Of a stretch of DNA of 64,000 nucleotides, positions 11,691 through 22,080 are shown piece by piece. Where the stretch lies: contig JAAEAF010000258.1 of NCBI GenBank assembly GCA_011037195.1, positions 62,001 through 126,000 on the forward strand. The letters are read 5' to 3'. How positions within the stretch are numbered: position 1 is the stretch's first letter; each line of letters starts with the position of its first letter. The stretch is from Triatoma infestans. Taxonomy: Eukaryota > Arthropoda > Insecta > Hemiptera > Reduviidae. The notes under the pieces are model-generated. The model saw only the letters and a program-made list of their open reading frames with translations. It ran no database searches and was not told where the DNA came from. The translations under genes and the position numbers were made by a program.

Positions 11691-13220
11691 AATATTAGTG
11701 AGTGTGTTTGGTGGTGGGCAGCAACATTTTGCCATATCCAAATAGTTTCTCATACCAACTATCCCTGAGACACTGTGTGGAGGTACTCTGTGTGAATGTT
11801 GGAGATGTCGTTTATGGTGTATGTATTGTTAGCGTCGTTTGACTGGGATAAACGCAGGGACCGTAAGATCTGCGAAGAAGTGACTCTGCCAAGTACAGCG
11901 CCAGCGATATTATGTACTGTGCATTTGACAAGCTCTAAGCGAGGCTAGCGCCTCGGTATTTTGCTGCTTAAGCAACACACTCCTAACTTCCAAAAGTGGG
12001 AGACCCAGTGTTTGGTATGAATTAGAGTTTCAAGCTTCCTATATCAGTTTGAATCACATAGTAAAAACAACCATTCTTAAAACATCAACAATCTTAAATT
12101 AACCCATCATTTTTCGTGCATCAATTGTAACGTTATAAAAGAAAACTATCCGTCTCCGTCTGTCATTCTGGATTATCATATTTTTACCATTACTTAACAT
12201 GTACAAAAAACGTATCAAAAACTTACCGAATATTCACACGCATTTTGCGACCCGAAAACCTACCTTACTTATTATATTGTATAATATCAAACTATGGTGG
12301 TTGATGATGAAACAAACTCACTTTAGCAATTTTATTTAAATTGTATTCGACAATACTTTATGGGAAGAAAATAGTTTATTGAGAACAGAGCGTAAGATCT
12401 AAGAGTGATAATGATGTTGGTAGTATGATGTAGAAAGGTAACATTGACTGATGCGGTCACATGATTAGCGATGTGACTAGTCAGAACTCTTCCTTGTACA
12501 AGTACTAATGATGGATAGCCAGTGTGGTTAGCTTGGTGAACCCATCAAGGTTAATCTTGTGATTTGTTAACTCTGGCAACTTCCTTAGTTTATCTGCCAA
12601 TTCTCTGAAGCTCTCAGATTTCAATCTTTTTTATGCCAGTTTGTCCTACCTCTTGGAGGCAGCTGGAGAAGCTGGGATACGCTAATTGAAGCTCATTTGC
12701 CAATCAATACTTTGCAATGGACGTGACAAAGGGCGTAATGAGTAGTTGACGTGCGTTTGGAGGCACGGTTGTTGAGCCTCAGAACAACTATTAATAGAAC
12801 AATTGAATCAGGGCTTGGTGGCAAATTTGTTCAGCAAGATCTGGCTTGATCCCATTACTAAATTCCATTTAAAAAAGTAAAAAGAGAAAGTGATGTGAAT
12901 CTGTATCAATTTTTTATCAAATTGTTCCCAGATGTTACAAGGAAGAAAGGAGAATAAGAAATTACTGGGAGGAAAGTTACTGTAATTATTTAAAAGTATT
13001 ATTATTACTATTATAAGTATTATTGCATCCTAAACTGTATAGGATCCTACTGCTGGCTAAGGATTAGATAAGATTTTCGTCAAAATCCCTTAATTAATTT
13101 AGGGTATTAATTGATTTCTATTATTGCAAAAGATAGTATAATATTTATAAACAAAATTTAAATTTAGTTTACACGGGAAATATAACTTTAGAGATCTCTG
13201 GAGCGTGAAAATATAAAAAA
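11691..13220. other. Mostly unrecognised; possible short minus-strand terminal exon
   Basis: At about 12510-12626 the minus strand has an acceptor-like AAAAAG and then an open frame starting after it with ESFRELADKLRKLPELTNHK, ending in TAG, with an AATAAA on that strand at about 12385. This could be the last exon of a host gene, but I do not recognise the protein and the length is too short to be sure. The rest shows no gene. Confidence 0.2.
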
Positions 13221-13630
13221 TCTGATGTGAAACACTCACACTACTTTCTCTTACTCTAATTAATACAATTTAATCAAGAAACTTTCTATTAATATGGCAA
13301 TATTTAGTTGGGCTGGCTATAAATATGGTAGTGGAGAATTTACTTGTATACTTGAGCAGTCTTATGTGGAGCGCTCTATATCAAAAACCAACAATGCTTG
13401 TGCACATATAAATTCTAACTAACTGACAGATCACAATACACCCCCAACATACCTCTGAAATCAATTTTTTGTTGTTTTAGAAAAAAAATTTTCAAATAAA
13501 AATGATCCGTTTCCATCTATGTAACAAGCAGTCCAATTTTAAAGAAAATCGTTGTAACCGTTTTCGAGAAAATTCTAATAAAATTTAAAAACCTATTTTG
13601 TAAAATTGCATTTTTGGTTTTTTAATGTAA
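13221..13630 (+). repeat. Dispersed hairpin-ended element, partial copy A
   Basis: It starts TCTGATGTGAAACACTCACA followed by the subterminal ACTTTCTCTTACTC block that defines the family, and keeps the internal AAAGAAAATCGTTG and GAGAAAATT pieces to about 13630. The 3' hairpin is missing. It lies just upstream of the P450 exon. Confidence 0.6.
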
Positions 13631-13950
13631 GGCGCGTTAACATCTATGGTCATTAGCGCCTGGAGCTTCCTCAGTGCACTGCCGGCCACCGGACAACTGT
13701 TCTCTTGCTGCAGACAACACTTTTTTTTAATTTTATTTTTTGACGGTGCAATAGTAATAGAGGAATAACCAATCTACCTATTGGCCGCACCAGTACTAAT
13801 AGAAAAAACAATTAAAGACAAACTATCCTTGGCAGCATCCGGAAGATTAGCTGGATACTTTCTTATAGCTGTAAGTAATGCACATTATTTACTGATCAGA
13901 GATACTATAAAAATTATTCTATATAGTAGAAAATAAAAAACCAATTGCAG

Positions 13951-14185
13951 GGATATGATACATCTATTGTAACAATGTCACATGCATTGCTATTATTGGC
14001 CATGTTTCCTGAACATCAGGAAGCTGTATACCAAGAACAATTAGATATTTTAGGAGATAAATCTGAAGTAGTACCAACATGGGAACAATTATCCAAAATG
14101 GATTATTTGACTAGAGTACTGAAGGAAGTTATGCGACTTTATGGTGTACTTATATTCAGGAAATTAGCCATCGATATAGACCTAG
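13951..14185 (+). CDS. Cytochrome P450 (CYP4-like), internal exon with I-helix and K-helix
   Basis: The exon starts after a TTGCAG acceptor at 13950 and ends at a GTATGC donor (GT at 14186-14187). It encodes the oxygen-binding I-helix GYDTS (family pattern A/EGxDT), the CYP4-typical TWEQLSKMDYLTRVLKE, and the K-helix ExxR as EVMR, followed by FRKLAIDIDLG. A possible preceding exon ends at 13870 before GTAAGT: its last codons read YFLIA, which joins in phase to GYDTS, although upstream of this the match to P450 is poor. Following exons with the heme-binding cysteine are not found before the TE-filled region at 14.4 kb. The terminal P450 exon at 56-247 lies 5' of this one, so they belong to different copies. 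This may be a pseudogene or a gene with a very long intron. Confidence 0.75.
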
Positions 14186-14399
14186 GTATGCAATGTATAT
14201 TGTCAAAGATTTTTTTTCAAACGATCCTTGATTATTCTTTTGACGATTTGCTTGTACAAAATAGTTATCGAAACAAATTTTCCTGTGAAGACTCTTTGGA
14301 ATGTTAATCCCTTAGCCTGATCCTCATCTAATGTCTTCTCCTGAATTTCCATTGAACATGTTATTTGCCTTGGCATCGACAACTAAATTTTGCTTTTTT

Positions 14400-14541
14400 T
14401 TTTAAGTACAATAATTTATATTATATAAACTAAAATTATAATGCTTATTCTCTTCCTATCGGTATTTATTACAGAAATTAAACCATGCCGTAGAATGTCA
14501 AGAATGTATTTTTGTATTTACTTTGTCATTACGAAATAAAG

Positions 14542-14577
<36 letters not shown>
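14400..14577 (+). mobile_element. LINE 3' end with (ATT)n tail
   Basis: An AATAAAGC is directly followed by about ten ATT units (14544-14576). The same arrangement, AATAAAGTGT plus (ATT)n, ends the LINE at 5237, so this is probably the 3' untranslated end of a 5'-truncated LINE. No coding sequence remains. It lies in what would be an intron of the P450. Confidence 0.5.
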
Positions 14578-14999
14578 AGAAATTAATTAAATATATGGCT
14601 AAGGTTATAGAAAATTACTTAACCAAAAATAAGGCTTATTTTGAATTTGTCGGGACTTTCTCTAAAGTAGCTGCTTAAGCAAGGAATGCTAATTGAACTA
14701 TATTAACTTGACCACTTTAATTAGAAACATTATTATGGATAAATTGATCTTATCTCAATTGAATATTTTTGACATTGGATTATGGTTGGGGTTTATTAAT
14801 TTATTTTACGGGTTGTACTCAATAACATGGTACATATTAGTTATGGTACATAATTATGTACTGTACAGAAATAATATATTTAAAATTGATGTTGCAACTA
14901 ATTTATTATTAATTTATGTTAATTGCAACTAAAGTATTCAAATTAATAATTTGAAACGTCATCACCGAGCCAGGAGAGGTGACTGGAGCCTTTCTGTAC
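14578..14999. other. AT-rich, one hydrophobic open frame of unknown meaning
   Basis: An open frame at 14693-14932 encodes a hydrophobic 79-residue peptide with a possible transmembrane stretch. It has no recognisable family pattern and AT-rich composition like the surroundings, so I do not call it a gene. Confidence 0.3.
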
Positions 15000-15420
15000 A
15001 CTTTGCTCAAGTTTCCAGCTCATAGACTTACTCAGCAGAATTTCTCCAGCGAAAAGTTGATGTGGAGCTACAGCCACTCAGCTTTGAGACCGCTATCTAT
15101 GAAACTTACAACGAACCGCTGACCATCAAGGAGCTAAAAAATGTCTTAAATAAATGCAGAGATTCTGCTCCAGGGGTGGATGGAATCCCATAAGATATGA
15201 TTAAAAACCTAAATGAAACTGGGAAGCAAGGTCTCCTCAGACTGTATAATAGCATATGGGAAACCGGCCAATTGTTGGCGGTCGATGGTTGGCGTGAAGC
15301 AATAATTGTACCGATCCCCAAAGAAAAAGGAAAATCCCCAAGTGATCCCTCCAGTTACAGCCCATTTCGTTGACCACCTGCTTGAGTAAGGTCCTCGAAT
15401 TTATGATCAATTATAGATCA
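15000..15420 (+). pseudogene. LINE reverse transcriptase fragment (Jockey/I group)
   Basis: An open reading pattern with two stops gives FETAIYETYNEPLTIKELK, NKCRDSAPGVDGIP, WREAIIVPIPKEKGKSPSDP and then a shifted CLSKVLEF-like piece. This is the block from RT motif 0 to motif 2 (APGxDGI, PIPKxGK, SSYRPISL) of Jockey/I-like elements. The palm catalytic motifs are absent. The fragment ends right where the next LINE begins. Confidence 0.72.
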
Positions 15421-15439
15421 GTTTATATTAGCAACTTTA

Positions 15440-18434
15440 TTAGAGAGAATTAAGATTGAGATTTTCTTAATTGGATCGGCTCCGACTATCTATGAGTACT
15501 TCGCCTAATAGTAAAGGTAAAATCACTAAAAATTCACCAGCCTCCTTTAATATTTATTATAAACGGAGGAGATCTAACAGCTCGCCAGAGCAAGTTATTA
15601 AGAAACAATTGCAGTATATTGAGGGCTCCGAGAAAGAGATGGATCAGGCAACGTTCCTAAGTAAAATTGATGAAATGCTTGATGTAAAAATAAAATTACT
15701 ACCTAATAAGGAAGATTTCTCGCGAATAGAGGCTCAAATATCTAAATTAGTAGGTGAACATGAATTTATAAAGACTGAAGTCAACAATTTGAAAGCCCAA
15801 AATTTTAAATCTGCGCTTGAGAATTTAAGTATTTTCGCAAGAAGGAATAGGCTCGTCTTCGGTGGCCTCCCAGCAATGAAGGATGGAGAAGAAGTTAAAG
15901 TAATTAAGGAATTGTGTGGCTCAGTTTTGGGTATTGAAGATGATATTACAATCGATAGAGCATTTAAAATAGGAAAGAAAGAAGATACACGTAGAATGGT
16001 TATGGTGGAGTTCGTTAAGTATTATGATGTTTCTCAAATACTTATGAATGCTAAGAAATTAAAAGGAACGGGCATTTGGATTACTAAAGATTTACCTCCG
16101 GAATGCAGAAATAGAAAGAAAAAATTGATGGAAATAAGATACAAAATAAAGAAAATGGACCAAGAAGCAAAGATTAAAGTGGGCAACGATTTTCTACTAT
16201 ACAATAATAGAAAGTTCTCCTGGGATGATGCAAGAGGGTTACTTACGGATGGAGAGGATGGTATGGAGGTGCTGAAAATGATGACGAATAAAAAATATTC
16301 GATGGATGGCGCACAATAGGCTGCAGTTAACCAGGGAAACTGAAAAGGTCTGTCTGTCAAAGTGTCAAGTGTGTGTCAGTGATTAGTTACAATGTGTGTG
16401 GGATAAAAAATAAAAAAGATGAGGTAAATTTTTTTAAGTTTATTAAAAGTTACGATATTTTTCTTTTATTTGAAACACATATCGAAGAGAAAGATTTTGT
16501 ATGTTTTGAAAATTTTTTCGTAGGGTATAATTTATGTTGGGAATATGCAATTAGAGAATCAAAATTTGGGCGTGCTAAAGGAGGTGCCCTTTTTGGGATA
16601 AAATCTAATACTCAGTATATGCACTCATTCAAGTTTGTTAAATTAAATGATATGAACGTAATCTGTTTTGGGAAGCCAGGTTTAGAGTTTTATTTGCTCC
16701 CCATTTATTTAAGTGCAAACAATTGGAGTACCGAAATAGGAACGGTTGCTAAATTATTAAATGATTATCCAAGTTATAAATTTATTTTAATAGGGGATTT
16801 TAATGCGAGATTAGCGAATGCCCAATCTGTTCATGACGAAATATTGCCAAGAGGTTCTCAGTTTAGTTTAAATCGAAATTCAAAAGATTCGGTTATGAAC
16901 TCGAATGGGAAAATTTTGCTTGAATTATGTGACGATGAAAATCTTTTAATAATGAATGGTAGATCTTTGAATGATAAAGAGGGTAAACTAACATTTATAA
17001 GTGGCCCAGGCTGTTCTGTTATTGATTATTGTTGTGTAAAATCTGAGCTGTTAGAGTACATTGTTGATTTCAAAGTGTTAGACGAGATATATTCTGACCA
17101 TATGCCAATACAGCTCACATTAAGTTTACAGCTTGAAAGCAGGACGAGTAAGAAACACAATGCCCCTCCTCCCTAAATTGATGTGGACGAAAAGAGATGA
17201 GCAGTTTTTTGGAGACAAATTAGAACAAATAAAAGAGTTCCCTGCCGATCCAGAAAAAGGTTTAGAATTTTTTGCAGGCGTTATCAGGAACGCAGCTGAT
17301 ATGGGTAATAAAACCTTCACTGATAATGTGGTTTTACGTCCGAAGAACAAATGGTTTGATTGGGAGTGTAGAAAAATTCGTGCCCGATCATTTGTTCTTT
17401 TGAATATTTTTAGAAAATGTGGTTCCGAATTAATTAGACAATTGTATGTCAAAAAAGTGAATCAATATAAGCAGTTATGTAAACGGAAAAAACTAATGTA
17501 TTACTCTAATTTGCTATTAAAACTTAATAATGTTACAGACAGTAAGGATTTTTGGAATATTGTTAAACTCTTTAAAAAACGCAATTTTGTTTCAAGTTCT
17601 TCTATTACAAGTGAACAATGGGTAGTATATTTCAGTAGCCTCCTTAACCCGCAATTGTTTGCTGAACGAATGCAATTTGCTGCTCCTCACAATAGTATAG
17701 AATCTCTAGATAAACCTTTTGAATTAAAAGAACTCCAAACTGCTATCAACAAATTAAAATATGGGAAAGCCCCAGGTATGGACAGGATCCCATCTGAGTT
17801 CTATAAAAATAGCACATTAAACTTTCAGGAGAATTTGTTAAGTTTTTTTAATTTTCTGTTTAACGAAGTTAAAATTCCTAAGAGTTTTGCTAAGGCGATT
17901 ATTTTTCCACTTCATAAGAAAGGAGATATTAACTCTGTCTCAAACTACAGGGGCATTTCATTTTTAGATTCTATTGCAAAATTGTTCATAGGTATTTTAC
18001 TGCAAAGGCTAGAGCATTGGGTGTCTGATGGTGGTATTTTAAATGAATTCCAGGCCGGGTTCCGTAAAGGCTATTCCACGGTCGATAATATATTTAATTT
18101 AATGAACATAGTTAAAATTATTACCGCCCAAAAAAGAAAGAAAGTCTACGCTTTTTTTGTAGACTTTCGGGCAGCGTTCGATTCACCTGATAGGCATGCG
18201 CTGTATTATAAACTTTACACACTCGGCATTTCAAATAAATTTATAAATATTCTTCAGAAACTTTATGTAAACAGTGAAGCGTCGGTCTGGATAAATAGCG
18301 GAATCACCAGAAGCTTCTCAACTCAGATGGGTCTTAAACAAGGGTGCCTCCTATCCCCACTCCTTTTCTCACTTTTTTTAAATGATTTGCCAGAAGCCTT
18401 AGGAGGAGGGTTGCATGTAGGGAGGGTCAATTTA
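15440..18434 (+). mobile_element. LINE, second copy of the 5.2-9.8 kb family, 3' part missing
   Basis: A plus-strand element with ORF1 (15471-16319) and the 5' part of ORF2 (16373 to about 18434). Protein similarity to the minus-strand copy covers ORF1, endonuclease and RT up to motif B. Homology then stops, so the catalytic YADD, thumb, Cys/His motif and 3' tail are lost. LINEs are normally truncated at the 5' end; loss of the 3' half points to a later deletion or rearrangement. Confidence 0.75.
15471..16319 (+). CDS. LINE ORF1 protein (coiled coil plus RRM-like, L1-ORF1p type)
   Basis: An intact 282-residue frame. A basic Ser-rich head (residues 1-45) is followed by a heptad-rich region at about 60-115, expected to form a coiled coil. 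An RRM-like core starts at LENLSIFARRNRLVF (116-130) with RMVMVEFVKYYD near 175, and a basic C-terminal domain holds ECRNRKKKLMEIRYKIKK and KIKVGNDFLLYNNRKFSW. This layout matches the Transposase_22/L1 ORF1 family, a trimeric RNA chaperone packaging LINE RNA. The frame may start earlier than the TTG used to bound it; the first ATG inside is at residue 8. ORF2 starts 53 bp after its stop in another frame. Confidence 0.72.
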   Translation: MDRLRLSMSTSPNSKGKITKNSPASFNIYYKRRRSNSSPEQVIKKQLQYIEGSEKEMDQATFLSKIDEMLDVKIKLLPNKEDFSRIEAQISKLVGEHEFIKTEVNNLKAQNFKSALENLSIFARRNRLVFGGLPAMKDGEEVKVIKELCGSVLGIEDDITIDRAFKIGKKEDTRRMVMVEFVKYYDVSQILMNAKKLKGTGIWITKDLPPECRNRKKKLMEIRYKIKKMDQEAKIKVGNDFLLYNNRKFSWDDARGLLTDGEDGMEVLKMMTNKKYSMDGAQ

Positions 18435-18485
18435 CAACATTTTACAACGGATAAAATCATAGATAACTTAATAAGTTTCAATTAA
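16373..18485 (+). pseudogene. LINE ORF2: endonuclease and N-terminal RT, frameshifted and 3'-truncated
   Basis: The first frame (16373-17176) is an APE-type endonuclease with SYNVCG at residues 5-10, ETH at 34-36, GDFNAR at 141-146, SVIDYC at 215-220 and SDHMP at 241-245. The second frame (17133-18485) overlaps it by 44 bp in another register and carries RT motifs KAPGMDRIPSEFYK, YRGISFLDS, GFRKGYST, FFVDFRAAFD and LKQGCLLSPLLFSLF. The register change lies near 17160. Family similarity ends at about 18434; the remaining codons to the stop at 18485 are unrelated, and the YADD motif that should follow is missing. It is therefore inactive. Confidence 0.8.
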
Positions 18486-19482
18486 CTTAGTCTTTCAAAC
18501 TTTTGCTAAGAACTGTTCTGCCTCTCCCCCCCTCTCAAATAATCTACCCTTGAACATTGTGCATAGCCCGTCCTTAAGAGAAGTATGTAGATATATGCAT
18601 GTGAAAGATATGATTGATGTGTATGTTTGCGGTTTGCATGTGAGTGTGTATGATGTGGTAGAGCTGAGGCTAAACTCAAGACTTTGAGTTAAACTATCTC
18701 AGCAGCCCCCATGTGTATTGAGTGTATGTTAGTAGTGCCAGTAAATTAATGTTGGACTGTAATGCCTGCACTGATGCCAAGCTCCATATGTAAGTGGATA
18801 GTCTATTTCGCCCTAGAGGGAATAACTCTGTAGATGTTATTTCAAGCTAAACAAATCTTTCAATGAACTGAAGTTCCATTGAATTCTGCTCTTCTTTTTA
18901 TGTTAGGAAACAAAATTAACTTCAGGTATGAATGGCAACAATTATTTATATCATTATGAGTTCTCATTAATGTTTTGAAAAGGATAATTACGACATTAGT
19001 TGAAAGAAGGGATTAGCTTTGTAGTAGCGTACTACAGGAGCCTCTACTCCAGTGATAGACAGTTTGTCTGTAGTGAGAGAACATTTTTTCGGAGGCCAAT
19101 AGTTCACTGAGAAAGTTCCTGGCGCGATTGATCTCAAATTAGGCGCGCTAAAAGAAAAATCTGGCGCGAATCACTTTAAAATCTTCAGGCGATACAATAG
19201 TATGACGCTAATTTCTATTTACGTGTAAAGTCCTGGTAGTTTTGTGTCTCTATATACAGTGTTCAGCATTCATTCTAGCTTATTTCTCAAAAACCCTTAC
19301 TAACTAATTTCTCTCCTTCTAAAACCTAATTATAATACCGCTCTGCAAATGCCATGAGATTTTAATCAAACACACCAACCGAAGTGCGATTTTACTGAAA
19401 CTTTTTTTCCAGATTATTGAAATTTTCTCAAAAAAGGCTATAACGATTTAAACTTTGTATATTATCTGCATACATTATTATT
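18486..19482. other. No gene recognised; one long hairpin
   Basis: A stem-loop with arms GCTGAG-AAACTCAA and TTGAGTT-CTCAGC lies at about 18662-18706. Three GGCGCG-containing blocks (around 19120-19180) stand out from the AT-rich background. No coding pattern was found. Confidence 0.4.
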
Positions 19483-20370
19483 ATTATTATTATTAACATC
19501 CACGGGTGGGCTATCCCCCGGTACCGCAGCCAACAGAGGCTTATTGTGCCATATCCGGTAGTTTCTAGTAGGTGAAGCCTCGCCTCCTAAGGAGTTTCAG
19601 GGCTTTCACCACCAGATCATTTTGCGCTACTATCTCCTCAGGCCACAACGTACCAAAGGTTTCGTAGCGCAATCCAGCTATTGCAACGCAATCAAAGAGC
19701 AGGTAGAGGCCGTCTCCTCCTCCTCCTCCTGACATAATCTGCTCAGGGGTTCCACGCTTATTAGCCCTACCTTGTGCAGATGCTTCCTGAACCTGCCATG
19801 ACCCGTCAATAGCCCCGTCATCAGAAAGATCTGGTTCCTACTCAGGTTTAGGGTCATATTGGTCCGTCTTTTACACATTCCTGGCATCATCCTTTTACTG
19901 TGTATGGCTCCTGGGGTCTCCCTCCAGAGCTCCTCATGCTTACCGCGAAGCCTGTCTCTGAACGCTGCACGAATCGCTTCCCGGTTATGCCTGGAGAGTC
20001 TCGGACAATGCCTCTCGACATTCCTTAACTAGGGATCAGGTGGTTCTGTAAGCCTCTAGGGCTTTCAGTGCAGCCTGGCTGTCCGAGCAAATGCGTATGA
20101 CTTTGCCCCTTAGTGCTCTACGCAGGTTCTCCTCGGCACAGACCTTAATGGCAAACATCTCAGCCTAGAATATTGTGGAGTATCTGCCCAGCGGCCACTC
20201 AATAAGTACCTGCGGGCTCACTCCACACACTCCTGCTCCAGTTTCGCAGTCTATCTTAGAGCCATCTGTGAACCACAAATCTGCATACATAAATGCCTGT
20301 CACATTTATTTGTGGGGAGTGAAGTTATGCGCGTCCGAGATTGTTCTCACGTGCCCCCTGGATATCCAAT
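19483..20370 (-). pseudogene. RNase H domain and C-terminus of a LINE (I/Jockey/R1 group)
   Basis: The minus strand reads, with several stops and shifts, ADLWFTDGSKIDCETGAG, AEMFAIKVCAEENLRRAL, ICSDSQAALKALEAY: the D-E-D catalytic order of a LINE RNase H. Then LSRNQIFLMTGLLTGHG and HLHKVGLI lead into a Cys-rich end, CQEEEEETA-HLLFDC. The longest clean frame is 19678-19890. The element ends in (TAA)n on its strand (plus strand 19483-19504). RNase H removes the RNA strand during second-strand synthesis. Presence of RNase H and a (TAA)n tail favours the I or a related clade, but this is not certain. It is dead. Confidence 0.75.
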
Positions 20371-20655
20371 TAAACGAACAACATCAATCGCCAGCGCAGC
20401 CTTTTTTATTCTGGGCTGCGCGACACAGAATGGCTGAATAGCCGAAGTCATGGCGTAGGGGGAAAAAAACATTTATTTGAAACTTATTCCCAGCGAAATT
20501 GATTTTTTAGGCGGTTCTGAGAGAACAATATCTTTCCTCTAAGGTGCCACTTCATCACCTGCATAATATTAATATACATTAGAAGCATAAGTTTTCGAGT
20601 GTTTGGAATTTCTGGATAACGACTAAACGATTTCCTTTAAACATGAAATGCTAAC
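20371..20655. other. No gene recognised; diverged repeat piece
   Basis: At about 20500-20600 there is a stretch (GAAATTGATTTTTT, GTGCCACTTCA, ATTAATATACATTAGAAGC) with a diverged partner at about 46670-46765. This indicates an old repeat family, not otherwise identified. Confidence 0.35.
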
Positions 20656-20659
20656 TGTA

Positions 20660-20857
20660 TAGATATCAATCTATCACTTTTATTTGTAACATGTTTCCGA
20701 AAAAATGATGTTAGACACTGTTGTGATAATCTTTTTAAAATAAAACAAAACGTGTACCACAGGAAAACATCTTTATTCCAAGTAAAAACATAAAAACATA
20801 ACATTCTGCTGTAACCTTCTACATCGTAATACCAACATCGATATATCACTCACAACA
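20660..20857 (-). mobile_element. Probable 3' LTR of a Gypsy-like element
   Basis: On the minus strand a polypurine tract AAGAGGGAGA (20858-20867) is immediately followed by TGTTGTGAG, the expected start of a 3' LTR. An ATAAAA-type signal lies near its end. The 3' boundary at about 20660 is uncertain, and no matching 5' LTR occurs in the window. Confidence 0.5.
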
Positions 20858-20944
20858 TCTCCCTCTTAATAAAGTAAAAAATAAAAATAAACTAAAACAT
20901 TTTGAAGTTTTTGTTTTGTCACATCTCATCACAGTCCCACACCT

Positions 20945-22080
20945 TTACTGCCCGTAATCCTCCAACCACGCTGGTGGTCTTCTTTCCCTCTTTGGACGCT
21001 GACTGACATCTTCATCTTCCTCCTCTTCATCTTCTTTAACTGACTCCTCTTCATCTTCTTCAATCTCTTCTCTCATACTATTTTTGTCTTTCTGTTGTTG
21101 ATCCATTACCAGGTTGTCCTCAGGAGGTTGTGCATCTTCATTTGAATGTATGGTTAAACTCCTTATGAGCTTGGGCTTCATTTTTAGAATATGTCTTCTG
21201 TTCCTCCTATATTTATTACCTTCTTCATCTTCAATAAAGTATGACCTGGGAACTTCATCCTTACCCACAACTTGCCCACGTAACCAGGCATCATCTGGAA
21301 ATTTTTTAAATAAAACGGCATCACCGACTTCTAATGGTGTTAAATCATGAGCATGCTTATTATAATAATCAGACATTTTGTTCTGATTATTTTTTATCAA
21401 ACCTTTATAGACTGTTGGTTGTATAACCCTTTGTTCCAAATTTTTCGTGGTGGTGGGTAATAAAGTTCTCAATGGCCTTGACATCAAAAGTTGGCTTGGT
21501 GATGGTAAGTTACCTTTGGGTAACAATGCCAAATATGGATCACTATTATCCTTAGATGTTTTTTCTAGTATATCTTTGATTATTTTCACCGTTCGTTCAG
21601 ACATCCCGTTTGATTGCGGGTATTTTGGGCTAGTTGTTACATGTTTGATATCCCATGACTTTAAAAATAATTCAAACTCTGCAGATTGACAGGGAGGTCC
21701 ATTGTTAGTGACTAATTTAAGAGGAATACCATGTCTTGCAAACATTGATATTAACTTTAAGATAACTGTACTGGCTTTATTAGAGTTAATATCAGCTACT
21801 TCAAAATATTTTGAATAATAGTCCACAACGAACAGAAACTTCTGATTCTTGAATTCAAAAATATCACTTCCCACTTTTTGCCATGGGCCATCTGGGATTT
21901 CGTGTGGAATTAAGGTTTCTTTTGAGTTTAAATTTCTCTGACTCAAACAGATTTGACAATTTTCCACCCGATCTTTAATATCTCTTGAGAGGCCAGGCCA
22001 AAACACCACACCTCTTGCCATATTTTTTGTCCTTTCAATAACACCGAACACCTTCCTGTGATAGCCACAGGAGGTCTGTG
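20945..22080 (-). pseudogene. Ty3/Gypsy-like integrase, 5'-truncated, catalytic Asp changed
   Basis: A 368-residue frame with the end of the zinc-binding domain (MARGVVFWPGLSRDI, then CQIC at 32-35), an rve catalytic core with D63 (VGSDIF), an Asn at 116 where the second catalytic Asp is expected (VTNNGPP instead of the usual DNGP), and E152 (GMSER) 36 residues on, followed by a C-terminal domain (VGDAVLFKK, GQVVGKDEVPRSYFIED) and a long acidic tail ending in PPAWLEDYG. The integrase joins LTR ends to target DNA. Gag, protease, RT and RNase H are absent: homology stops at about 22080. The order integrase, polypurine tract, LTR fits the 3' end of a Gypsy element. The D-to-N change predicts loss of catalysis. 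Confidence 0.82.

Noticed and set aside
14693..14932. Hydrophobic frame considered as the membrane-anchor exon of a P450
   Set aside because: It lacks the proline-rich PGPxxxPxxG hinge and lies downstream of the I-helix exon; composition matches random AT-rich DNA.
15106..15321. Minus-strand frame at 15.1-15.3 kb
   Set aside because: Antisense shadow of the plus-strand Jockey RT fragment.
16034..16360. Minus-strand 108-codon frame
   Set aside because: Antisense shadow of LINE ORF1, which has the recognisable domains.
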